Positions 10,154-20,088 of a DNA stretch of 64,000 bases are shown one piece after another (the first letter of the stretch is position 1; each line of letters begins with the position of its first letter). Made by a program: the position numbers and the translations under genes. The stretch is from Acanthochlamys bracteata. Taxonomy: Eukaryota > Streptophyta > Magnoliopsida > Pandanales > Velloziaceae. The notes below the pieces were generated by a model that was not told where the DNA came from, did not search any database, and saw nothing but the letters and a program-made list of their open reading frames with translations. The stretch covers positions 7,572,463-7,636,462 of the forward strand of contig CM034134.1 of NCBI GenBank assembly GCA_019914995.1, given 5' to 3'.

Positions 10154-11694
10154 AGCCTTTTGGAAATTCAGAACCTAACCATGTTTTTGCTTTTTAAGTT
10201 GCCCTTAGTATTGTAGCATCTTCACGTAAAAACTATTAACATGGAAGCAACTTAGTGCTTTGGTAAATAAAAGCTATAAATATATTCTTTATATATTAGA
10301 TCTACAACAGCTTGGGAACAATCACCGACAACTTGGATATTAAACTACCTCAGTATTGTTGTAGTTAAAGAAATTTTGTTTAGCTAATCTTACCAATTCA
10401 TTAGTTAGCATCACAACTTCCTCATTTAAGCAATTTTCACAGTCACCATTGAGGTGTTTCGTTGTGGCTAACTATCACAATTTCTTTCTGTAACTTCTAT
10501 GTTAGCTATCTTAAACAGACAACCCACTTGCCTAATTGCCGTCCTCATGTTCAAAGTCGCTGGGTTGGAGTCCTTTTATAAACATATAAAGATCACTATC
10601 CACTTGTTGCAAGTTACAAATGCTCATATTATCATCGCGTATTAGATAGCAAGAGGTTGACAATGAAAGGAGATGGAGTATAAAAAGAAAGTAGCTAAAA
10701 TCACTTAAGAATTAGATATTGGGAAATTTCTTGAATACTTGTTTTTTGTTTAATATTTAATTTGAATTATTAGAAATTTAGAACTACATTTATAAACAAA
10801 TCATATGCTGAATTTACTAAGTTTTATTTAGCACCAGTAGCACCCTATCCCTAACAAAATCAAAGACCTTAAAATATAATAATGGATTGCTAACCTCGGT
10901 GTTAAGTATAGACATCAACCAACACTTATAGTCTTCTCCTATAAAACAATTATTTTTAAGTCTGCAACAGCTAATCAAGCCTGAAAATTTCCAACCTCCA
11001 TGAACAATTAATTACTCAGATCATTGAGTTATTTGCAAAAACAGTTAATGTTTAGAATCTTTAGATGCATGTAACATGTAAACAAGTAATGCTAAATGCT
11101 TGTGTTGACCTTATTGAATGGATAGCAAACTGATACTAAAACACGTTTGCAGCAAATTCATGTAAAATATCATAGCAAAGTAGATATAAACAATACTTGC
11201 TTATGAATTTCTTCTTTATAGTAATTAAAGAGAAATGCAGACCATTGGCAATTTGCAATCCATCAACTCTTGTAGAATGGAATGTCAATAATGTATTATT
11301 GCACATAAATCTCTTTGTAAGCAATTTACGACAGAAATTATTTATACTCTTCATACTGATATAGCAGAATTAAGGAGTACATAGTAGGGAACTCAACAAA
11401 GACTACAATGAAATGTTGAGGAATCATATCGTCATTTTACGTGATTTCAACCTTCCATATAAGAACTCTTGAATAGATTAATAAGGTTTTTCTTTTAACA
11501 TTTGCTTATGTACACATAATCTGCATTTCGTCGAACACCTTATGAGTTGCCCAACTACTGAATTGGGTTGCCCAACTTGACTTCATGGTTTGTACTTAAA
11601 TCTCATGTTTCACCGCACTTGAGAAATCCCAACACAACTATCAAGGAATTGATCATAAAATTTTGCTAACGAAGACATCCTTACCTCGGTGATT

Positions 11695-11885
11695 AACTCG
11701 CCTTGCTTGAATTCCATAAATTTCTTCAGATCTTGTGCTCTTCCTCCACTCACAAAACCTTGATGCTTCAACAATAAACGAGTTTGAACTACGTACATGA
11801 GGCAAGAGATGGGTATTAGAAACGAAATGTCTTTAATCTAAATTTCTGTAAGAGCTACAAATTATCGCAAAAATCACTTTTTGGT
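11695..11885 (-). other. Candidate upstream first exon on the minus strand
   Basis: A minus-strand TATA-like TTTTTATAAG lies at about 11914-11923. Downstream is an ATG (11798) with about 34 open codons (start MYVVQTRLLL) that run to a strong donor CCGAG|GTAAGG at 11699-11689. This could be a first exon of a CNL transcript with a long spliced leader, or a separate small transcript. I do not recognise the peptide. Low confidence; only the signals are visible. Confidence 0.25.
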
Positions 11886-12442
11886 GAGTGATTCGAGACA
11901 CACAGTGCAGTACTTATAAAAAGGCTTTAAATTTTTCAATAAATAAATTAGTTTAGAAATTCCAAGCTTCAAAATAAAAGATCCATACTGTCGAAATTTA
12001 TCTAAGATTTTTCAATTCAAATTGTTTAAAAGCCAAAGCACTAACTTTATTATGTTTATACCGTTATTTAATAGGCGGCATATAATTAATCCCAAAACTA
12101 TATGTCCCAAAAATCCATCTAGAACGAAATTTGCTACGTACATTTTCAATCAAGATTCATGAGTTAGATTGAAAATTACTTTCAACGTTTTACAAATTTA
12201 ATAAGTCATTTAATTTCAAAATCATAAAAATTTGACTGACTTCAAACTCAACACTTTTGAACATTAAACAACTGCATAAAAACCAGCTTGGTCATGCACA
12301 CCATCACGAGCCTCACATTTCAGGTGAGAAAAAAAAAACTATGCAAATCAACCAAAGCAACCAGACAAGAATTAATTTTTTCTTCTCTTTTGGTTCAAAA
12401 ACACACATTGCTCTTGTGAACTATGAAACAAAACGTACTTGC

Positions 12443-12452
12443 CTATAAATAT
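12443..12452 (+). promoter_or_regulatory. TATA box for the small gene at 12514
   Basis: ctataaatat lies 62 bases upstream of the chosen ATG at 12514. Because the open frame extends upstream through this TATA box, the in-frame ATG at 12439 cannot be the start; 12514 is the first ATG downstream. Confidence 0.6.
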
Positions 12453-12513
12453 CTGCTCGTCCTTAGTAAGACATTCTATTATTAGAAATTCAAAACTTTG
12501 TATACACATACAA

Positions 12514-12870
12514 ATGGAAGAGATGAAGAAGAATATGAACAGTGCATCACTTGAAGCTCTAGCTATGGCAGGTGCAGACTACACCGTTATCGATTCTGAA
12601 GAAGAAGATGATGATCTTGCTGTTCCTGCACACTTGATTATATCGAAAAATCAAAGATCTTCATTGGTGAAAAGAAATTCTTTGAAGGGAAAAAGAAGAA
12701 GAACAACAACAACTACTGCTGTTGCTGCTTCTGTGGAAGATGATATTGTGGAATGTTTATCAAGTGATCATATGGAAGATGAGGAGATTATCAAATGCAA
12801 TTTGAAGGTGTGGGCTAAATCAGTTGCCTCCTCTTTGTTCGAATCCTTCCCTGTAAAAGATTACGTGTAG
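12514..12870 (+). CDS. Small plant protein of unknown function (118 aa)
   Basis: Intronless gene. The protein starts MEEMKKNMNSASLEALAMAG, continues with an acidic tract (DSEEEDDD, about residues 27-34), a basic stretch (KGKRRR, about 58-63) followed by threonines, and ends with a conserved-looking LKVWAKSVASSLFE segment. No signal peptide or membrane segment is visible. The basic cluster could act in nuclear localisation, but that is speculation. The N-terminal LEALAM and C-terminal WAK-VA motifs are shared with the 73-residue protein at 14245, so the two are probably diverged tandem copies. I cannot name the family. Start chosen from the TATA box position. Confidence 0.65.
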   Translation: MEEMKKNMNSASLEALAMAGADYTVIDSEEEDDDLAVPAHLIISKNQRSSLVKRNSLKGKRRRTTTTTAVAASVEDDIVECLSSDHMEDEEIIKCNLKVWAKSVASSLFESFPVKDYV

Positions 12871-14166
12871 TGAAATGTAATAATATTTCATTCTTTTCTA
12901 TTCGTCGCAATATTTGTTAGAAGCTATTATATATGAAACATATTCTTTTTATGGATACTTTTAAAGTTCGACAAAATAATTGTGTTTGTGATTTTGAACT
13001 TCTTCAATACCAGTCTAAGGCATCGATGATCTCATTGCGTATATCATTAAGAAAGCATGATGACTTCATCGTCCTCGATTTTACGGTATATTTCCAAACT
13101 TCTTATTTATTTTTCAATAATATACTCTCAATAATTCGCTTAACAAAATTTTACTTTTCAAAAAACCACTCGACGGAAAATCACTTTCTATGCAAAAATC
13201 ACTTCCCAAAAAGTTGAGACCTGAATCATTATAAAAATAAAAGATCCGAATTTCAGTTAGAGCATGTTTTAATTGAAAGAATCACTTCACGTGGATGAAC
13301 TGATACAATAATAATTATATCTAGTAGTCTAAAAATATTTATTTTGTGAACACGCTATTTAGTTGTTATATCTGGTAGCATAATTTATTTCGACTTTTAA
13401 GTTTCAGAGTAACTTCTTTAATCTTCTTATAAATAACGTGATGAGTTAAGTTAATATTTTATAATTAATTTTCCACGTATATGTTTGCAAGCGTTGACCT
13501 AAACTATATTATATATATATTAGGATATAAATACATATTATTTTTATAAATATATGTACATATATCGATAAAATAGCTGATAAAATTTAAATTAATTTCT
13601 ATCATTAAATATTAATTAATATAATAATTAATTTAATTTAATCAGAATACAAATCAATTTTCGTAAAAACACTTAATCAAAAAGAAATTTAAAAATTAAT
13701 TGACTTGATTACCGCTTTTCAAGATCAGGCGTTTGGCATTCTATTTATGAAGTAAAATTCTTAATTTGTCGGTTCATGTTATTCAATACTTCTTTTACAA
13801 ATTTTTAGAAAATTTATTTTATATTTAAAAAATAGAAAAAATTATACATAATAAATTTTTTTATACTATTATTAATTTTTTAAAATTAAAAAAATAAAAT
13901 TTATTAAAAAAAATGAAAATATATTTTAAAAATTTTTATTTTAAAATCACTTCTAAACGTACCCGTAATCAATTGGCAATAAATAACGAAAGAAACACTA
14001 AGATAACATTATTATTGCTCATTTCGCTCGTGGGAACATAATTAAATAGTAGAAACTAGAAAGTAATGTGAAATTACATAATTAATTTTTAATTATTCTT
14101 TTCGGCGTGTTTCTCGTGCATTTGAATATTTAATTCTTCCATGGATTGTACACGGTTTAGAAAAAT
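12871..14166. repeat. AT-rich intergenic DNA with MITE-like remnants
   Basis: No gene. AT runs, an (AT)n stretch near 13508-13520 and fragments of the dispersed AT-rich family also seen at 19621-19881 and elsewhere (about 13730-13970, ending ataaaatcacttctaaacg). Confidence 0.5.
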
Positions 14167-14178
14167 CTATATATAAAG
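14167..14178 (+). promoter_or_regulatory. TATA box for the small gene at 14245
   Basis: ctatatataaag lies 78 bases upstream of the ATG at 14245, a similar distance to that in the related gene at 12514. Confidence 0.6.
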
Positions 14179-14244
14179 AGAGAACTGCAACACATTAATT
14201 CTTACTTCTTAACAGAAGTAAGAAGGGAGAGTAGGTATATATTA

Positions 14245-14466
14245 ATGGCACTTGAAGCTCTATCGATGGTGAAGAGTAGTAGCAACAACAACAACAACTC
14301 GAGCATTGCAGAGATTCCGGCGATGAATTTGGGTCGATGGACTGAAAGAGATGATCGAGATCGGCCGAAAGATCCTTTGATATGGAGAGATGATGAGAAA
14401 ATGAAGAAGGAATTGGTCGCCTGGGCCAAAGCAGTTGCAGCAATGGCTTTTTATCATGGAAAGTAA
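14245..14466 (+). CDS. Small plant protein of unknown function (73 aa), relative of the 12514 gene
   Basis: Intronless. The protein starts MALEALSMVKSSS, has a short asparagine run encoded by (aac)n, a charged centre (WTERDDRDRPKDPLIWRDDE) and ends with a LVAWAKAVAAMAF segment. The LEALxM start and the WAKxVAxxxF end match the protein at 12514-12870, while the middle differs completely in length and composition. No targeting signal is apparent. Overlapping minus-strand frames at 14195-14457 are shadows. Function unknown; the paralogy rests on the two end motifs, gene order and the similar promoter spacing. Confidence 0.6.
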   Translation: MALEALSMVKSSSNNNNNSSIAEIPAMNLGRWTERDDRDRPKDPLIWRDDEKMKKELVAWAKAVAAMAFYHGK

Positions 14467-15812
14467 ATAGAACCGATAAATAGCAGAAATTTTGTGATGG
14501 ATTTTGGTTCTTTCTTTCCTTTCACAATTTTTTTTTTCTTTTGTTTTTGAACACTTCCAAGTTTTCTTCGCTTGAGGGTGTTTTAAGTTGGGATGCCCTT
14601 TCCTTTGTTTATTCTTTGAGGGAGGATATTGTACTATTTTAAAAATAAATTTAAAAAATTATATTAAAAATTAAAAATATTTTATTATATAAAATTTATA
14701 TTAGTATTAAGTTTTAAAAATAAATTTAGAAAAATTGATTAAAAAAATTATTTTAAAATTTTTGTATATTTTATATTAAAAATGAGTTTGAAAAAAGTGA
14801 AATTTAAGAAGTTAGTAAATACGTTTTTAATGAGAATTGCAGAACTTGTATTTTAGGATTATAGTTAGAAATTTTTTTTTTTTTTGGATTGTAGATGAAA
14901 TTCATGTACATCTTTGAGTATATGTTATGATCTTTTGATGTTATTAACTTCTTCAAAATTTTCAAAAAAAAATAAATTTCATATTTAGAAATTACTTACT
15001 TTTCAATAAATGAACTCATATAAATAAACTTTTTGACAAAATATTTACTTTCAAATAATTTTTTATATATACTCACAAATTTAATTTTATAAATTCACTC
15101 TTAAAAAATTTTAATTATGAATTTATATCTTACTAAGATTTATTTTTATGCATCTTGGATATACAAGTAAAACACGCTCTTCGTAGAAGCATTCTTACCC
15201 TATAAAATTCATATATGATTTGAAATAGCTAAAAAAGATATAGAGCATGTTTAAAGTTTTTCTAAAGTAAAAATTATTTTATAAATTTTTTAAAACGAAT
15301 TCTACTATTTATTTAAAATAAATCATAATTTTTTTTGAATTTTAAAAAATTTAATAAAAAACTTTTAAAAATTTATTATAAATCATAAAATAAAATTTAA
15401 AAATTTATTAAAAATTAGTGACAAACCAATAAAGTTTTTTTGGTGCTTGTTTTGCTCTTTTAATCAACCAATAAAGTTTAATCTTTACTGATTACAAAAA
15501 TATTTTATTGGAAATTGTCTTTTCCATTCGAATTAAGCGAGCTCAATTAAACCACCAAATTTAAAATAAAAAGTTTCTCCAACCAAAAAAAAAACATTTA
15601 ATGAAAAAAAATTCTGAATGTCCCAAAACCATACAAGCCCAAAAAAATCATGGTTGCAAATTTGCAATACAAAGCACTACGATAAGCCTCCTCTTCAATT
15701 CCCTCCATTCATTCACCAAATTTCCAAAACAACAATCTCCACCCCTAAACAAAATCAAACCAAAACCAGAAGGTAGTGCATGTAGTTTCAGAGCACAACG
15801 TTCACTCCAGCC
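14467..15812. repeat. AT-rich intergenic DNA with MITE-like remnants
   Basis: No gene. Contains AT-rich dispersed repeat relics (about 14640-14830 and 15245-15420) and the upstream region of the b' gene. The 15601-15936 frame is a shadow across the leader of that gene. Confidence 0.45.
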
Positions 15813-16454
15813 ATGGCCAGCTCTGTCATGGCTTGCTCAACTTCTTCTCCATCTCCCATCACCGCCAAGTCCAAAATCTTCGCTACATCAAAACTTCCTT
15901 CAATCAAGCCATGCAACATCAACCTCCACAATCTGATTCAGAAATCATCGATGGCAATTGTAGCAACTACTTCCGCAGCAGCTGTTTCTCCATTACCAGC
16001 TCTGGCTTCAGAAATAGAGAAAGCTGCATTGTTTGATTTCAATCTTACATTACCCATCATAGCAGGCGAGTTCTTGTTACTGATGGTTATATTAGATAAG
16101 ATCTATTTTACTCCGTTAGGTAAGTTCATGGACGAAAGGGATGCTGCAATCAGAGGTAAGCTCGGTGATGTTAAAGATACTTCGACGGAGGTCAAACAGT
16201 TGGAAGAACAAGCTGCTGCGGTTATGAAGGCGGCGAGGGCGGAGATATCGGCAGCGTTGAATCAGATGAAGAAGGACACGACGACGGAGCTTGAGCAGAA
16301 GCTTGCAGATGGGAAGAAGAAGGTTGAGGAGGAGTTGGCAGAGGCGTTGGCAGCTTTGGAGAAGCAGAAGGAGGATACTGTTAAGGCCCTTGATTCTCAG
16401 ATTGCTGCCCTCAGTGATGAGATTGTTAAGAAAGTCCTGCCAACTGCTTCATGA
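15813..16454 (+). CDS. ATPG: ATP synthase subunit b', chloroplastic (CF0 subunit II)
   Basis: Nuclear-encoded peripheral-stalk subunit of the plastid F-type ATP synthase; it pairs with plastid-encoded subunit b and links the membrane CF0 to the CF1 head. Single exon, 213 residues, close to the usual length. Residues 1 to about 65 form a serine-rich, basic transit peptide with a second hydrophobic thylakoid signal ([20 protein letters not shown]), with likely cleavage after LPALA (65). One transmembrane helix spans about 76-98 ([20 protein letters not shown]), followed by the conserved [14 protein letters not shown] and a long charged coiled coil to the end. The start at 15813 gives the complete transit peptide. 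Frames at 15601-16036 and 16291-16521 are shadows. Confidence 0.96.
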   Translation: MASSVMACSTSSPSPITAKSKIFATSKLPSIKPCNINLHNLIQKSSMAIVATTSAAAVSPLPALASEIEKAALFDFNLTLPIIAGEFLLLMVILDKIYFTPLGKFMDERDAAIRGKLGDVKDTSTEVKQLEEQAAAVMKAARAEISAALNQMKKDTTTELEQKLADGKKKVEEELAEALAALEKQKEDTVKALDSQIAALSDEIVKKVLPTAS

Positions 16455-16561
16455 AATGCCTGTGAGAAGCTTTTCAGCTTTCGTTATTTTAAGTGCTATA
16501 GATTGCGTGGTGCATTGTTGATTGTTGTGGTAATGGGGTTACTAGTTTTTGTTTGGTGCTG

Positions 16562-16590
16562 AATAAATTGTCCAATGGTATCATAATAAA
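16562..16590 (+). terminator. Candidate polyadenylation signals of the b' gene
   Basis: Two AATAAA motifs (16562-16567 and 16585-16590) lie 108-136 bases after the stop codon, within a T-rich 3' region. Confidence 0.5.
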
Positions 16591-16656
16591 TCGACTTTCG
16601 GTATGATCCTTTCTATTGCGATAGTTTTCAATTGAGATAGTTTTGTGTACTATGTT

Positions 16657-16957
16657 TTAGTCGAATTGTCTTTGAGGATTCTAATGTGGATTTATTTTCA
16701 TTTGCATTGGATGTTGACATGCTTGCTGTGTATTCTCATGCCAATATTTGATTTGAAGGGAAAGGATGCACATTTCAGTATTTATCAAAATCCTTTCCTC
16801 TTGAGGTATTTTTTCTAATAAATGCACTATGCGTTGGTTGAATTGTGTTCGATGATCGATCTAATTGTGGGGTTGGCAGTCACTATTGGTTTATTTTTAT
16901 TTGCAATAGATGTTTTACATGCTTGCTATGTATTCTCATGCCAATGTTTGATTCAAA
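16657..16957. repeat. Tandem ~200-bp duplication downstream of the b' gene
   Basis: The phrase catgcttgctgtgtattctc at 16719 returns as catgcttgctatgtattctc at 16919, exactly 200 bases on. Flanking sequence on both sides (ttatttt-atttgca upstream, atgccaat-tttgatt downstream) also matches. It is a diverged tandem duplication of non-coding DNA. Confidence 0.65.
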
Positions 16958-18949
16958 GTGAAAGTTCTCAATGCTAAAAACATATGGACTTTTAATGGTT
17001 GGTTTGTTGTTGACTACTGCTAATGCTTGGAATAATTTAATTTATCAACATGGTTCACCTTATCATAGATTCTTTTACAACTTCATAAAACATAAATATT
17101 GTTGATGAACACAGCTGTTTGTTCCTTCAATATTTTCTGGACGAAATGGCTAAGAATTTGTGCTATAATTGACATGATCTATCTAAGAACGTAAGTCTAG
17201 CAACATAGTCGAACTTGGCCTTTTCGAGAAAAGGACAGAACAGCCATAAAGAAGTACTGAAGTGTATCCTTGTAACTGAATAAATGAAGAAAAGCTTCAA
17301 ATCATACCATAGAATAACTCGGTTACTCTTGTGCTATGCGAATATTGTTCACTTGCATAAACACTTACATTTGAATTGACATGATTATGCTCATGGTCGC
17401 CTGAACAAGATGGGAAATCATTTAAGTTCATACCCAACAATAAGTCATAGTAGCTGGAATCTGGAGACTGGAGAGCAAGGACTTTAACGTTTGTCATTCC
17501 TCAAGTTACTCTACTTTCTGGCATGTTTCTAAGATGAGACTTGGCATTGTACTTCTTGAATGTGGATCCTGTTGTTGGTTGGTTACGCTTACTTGATTTC
17601 CTTTTTGTTTCTCCTTCGACAGATGGATTATGCCTTAGATAGCTGCCTGTTGGAGTGCAGAACCATTTGATCTGAACAATTTACCAAAACAATACTCTGG
17701 TAATAATTATTTGGTCTTCCGAACTCCGATACATTTATCAAAATACAAAACAATGTATTGTATTTCCTTTAGATGTGTTTATTGTTGCAATTTTGCTTGG
17801 TGTGGCTGTTGAAGCTTGAAATGCCCGTATACAGATGTGCAGCCTTTTTGCGTTTAACTATGGGTGTGGGTGTGTTTACTAAGACGTCTTTCAATCGTCC
17901 AGAACTTCATTTTTTTCTATCAGAATTAGAGTTCTGGAGAGTTTATATATTTTATTTACACAAAAAATTGAAAATTTCAGTCCACATATGAAACTTTAGT
18001 TCTAATTTTTTTATTTACATGTTTTTTAATACAATTCTATTTTGTCAAATTTAAAAGTAAAATTCAGTTATGAATATTTAAAACACGTCCTACACTTTAA
18101 ACTCACTTTGGAGAAGTGAGACTTTAAAAAATGAGTTTAGTTTTGAAAGTTAGTTTGATAAAAAATGAGTTTTATTTGTTTATTTTCGAGTTTAAAAGTA
18201 AAGTTTTTAGTTTTAAATTTTGAATATTTAATTTTGAAAGTTAACTTTTGGTGACAAGATTTGAGTTTAATTTTTGCATTTATTTTATTTTGTAAATGAG
18301 TTGAAAATTGAAATTGAGTTTGAAAAAAAGTTAGTGAAAAGTTAGTAAACACGCCCTACGTACTGCTTGCATTTCCTATGCGAGAAGAAACTAAGATGGA
18401 CCAACATCGCAAAAGGTAGTTTGATGAGCACTATGTTGCGAAATATTCAGAAATTGAAGCTTCTATTGAACAGCATATTCTTTCCTGTTCAGTAATAGAA
18501 AAAAAAGTCCAAAATGTTCTGTTTTCGAAAACATAGGTCCTCAGTGAAAACATTATTTTGTATTTAGATGACACAATAATGCAACTCTAACATTAATGGA
18601 GCAACATGAAATTATCCTAGACCGTTTGCTGCCAATCTAACAAGTACTAAATAATCAAGTATTATTTGTTTAACTGAACGTGCAACTAAGTTTAATGCTA
18701 AATAATCATAGTTGGTAGATCCAGACTCAATTGTTCGGATTGACCTCTAAAATTATCAATTCGGACGGCATATCAGTCCATATCTCCAAATAAACCGTCC
18801 GTACTATCGATCCATTATGATCTGCTATGACGCGTTCTGATCCAGACGATCCGTTCGTCCGGATTTATCGATCTAATATTAAAAAGTGAAAAAATAAAAA
18901 TCTAACCACTATGATCAGCCTAATTTTATCTAATATCTATTAGGAAGAA
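16958..18949. repeat. Intergenic DNA with repeat relics
   Basis: No supportable gene; short frames such as 17773-17991 do not look like proteins. The part 17990-18360 contains two adjacent AT-rich repeat relics, both closing with aaacacgYcctac (18081-18093 and 18348-18360). 18720-18880 has a degenerate stretch of gatcc/cgga phrases similar in style to the hAT-like MITE family described elsewhere in the window. Confidence 0.35.
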
Positions 18950-19345
18950 TTTTCGGGCATGAGCTTGGGCGGATGAAGAAATATACCTAACCTACGTAGC
19001 GGTGTTCAAAGGGCTGGGCGCAGCAACAGCAAAGAATAGTGAGGCCTATACTGTCGGTGCAGTGCTAGGGCTAGTGAGAGAAACACCAGACAATAACAAC
19101 AGCTGCAGTAGCAATAGCAAGAAGAAGAAGAAGAAGAACGACAGCAAGGAGAGGTGACGGCGACAATGGCGGGTGAGGAGGAGAAGGCAGAGATCAATTT
19201 TCTAAAAGGAGCAGGGAGATTCGGGGAGGTGAGGGGTACACGGAAGGGGTTAGAGAAAAGAAGATGGATGAATTTGATAGCACAGGTGAACCGAGCGGAG
19301 ATAAGTTTGTCGAAGACGAGAGCAGATAGGCTTTTGCTCCTATAA
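18950..19345. other. GC-richer island with a 63-codon open frame
   Basis: This stretch is clearly less AT-rich than its surroundings and contains (aag)n runs (about 19119-19136) and an open frame at 19154-19345 beginning MTATMAGEEEKAEIN. It resembles the 5' end of a gene in composition, but no continuation by splicing could be found and the peptide is unfamiliar. It could be a captured or broken gene fragment. Confidence 0.25.
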
Positions 19346-19620
19346 GATTAGCACTTTATATTTAATATTTGTTGTTTTAATTTTGAGAGTTTTTACACAA
19401 AGCACTATATTTTGGATGTGTTTGTATAATCAAGAGTAGATGCAAAAATACACGTGTGATTAGTGATTTTTTTTTATATTATGAGTAAAAATACAACCTA
19501 GTGGTTGTAAATATCATTATTGTCTTGTTGACATAATGTCTGATATGCTATCTGAAATACTAAATTACCACGAGCTAGTTGACCCCGAAGGGAATTGGAT
19601 GATGTTCCTGGTAGATGATC

Positions 19621-19881
19621 GGGGGCGTGTTTGGAATTGCTTATCCCCAACCCTCTTTTTTAATTCTCCATTCACGTTTTTCAATACATATTTTATAATT
19701 ATATAAAAAATTTATTTAAAAATTTAGAAAATATAGAAAAATTCTATGGAGTGAGATTTTTTTATTACATATTTTTATTATTTTTTTTGAAGTAAAAAAA
19801 TAGGGCTTGTTTTTCAAAAAGGATAAAAATATCCTTTATTTTATAAAAGTTCCATTTTATAAGCAATCCCAAACGCACAAC
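19621..19881. mobile_element. AT-rich MITE with long imperfect terminal inverted repeats
   Basis: Left end gcgtgtttggaattgcttat (19625-19644) is the near reverse complement of the right end ataagcaatcccaaacgcac (19859-19878), 17 of 20 positions. The inside is AT-rich and non-coding. Related relics with TTTGGAANTG-type ends are scattered through the window, for example at 52441-52880 and 54690-54905. Target-site duplication is not obvious. Confidence 0.6.
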
Positions 19882-20031
19882 TATGTGAATATCTTCTAAC
19901 TTTTACATGTTCAATTTTTGCCAAGTCCACTTTTAATAGATTGATTCTGCAAATATTCAGAAAAGAAAAACCAGAAACATTTCAACACCATTTCTTTGTT
20001 TCTTGCTTTTGTTTTTCTTTCTTCCCCAAAA

Positions 20032-20073
20032 CTAAACCCTCCCTAAACCCTTCTCTCTCTCTCTCTCTCTCTC
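20032..20073 (+). promoter_or_regulatory. Telo-box-like motifs and (CT)n in the OM64 5' leader
   Basis: Two AAACCCT-type motifs (ctaaaccct and cctaaaccc, 20032-20050) are followed by a (CT)11 run at 20052-20073, 15 bases upstream of the OM64 ATG. Both are common in leaders or promoters of plant housekeeping genes. Confidence 0.5.
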
Positions 20074-20088
20074 AAATCAATCAAATCA

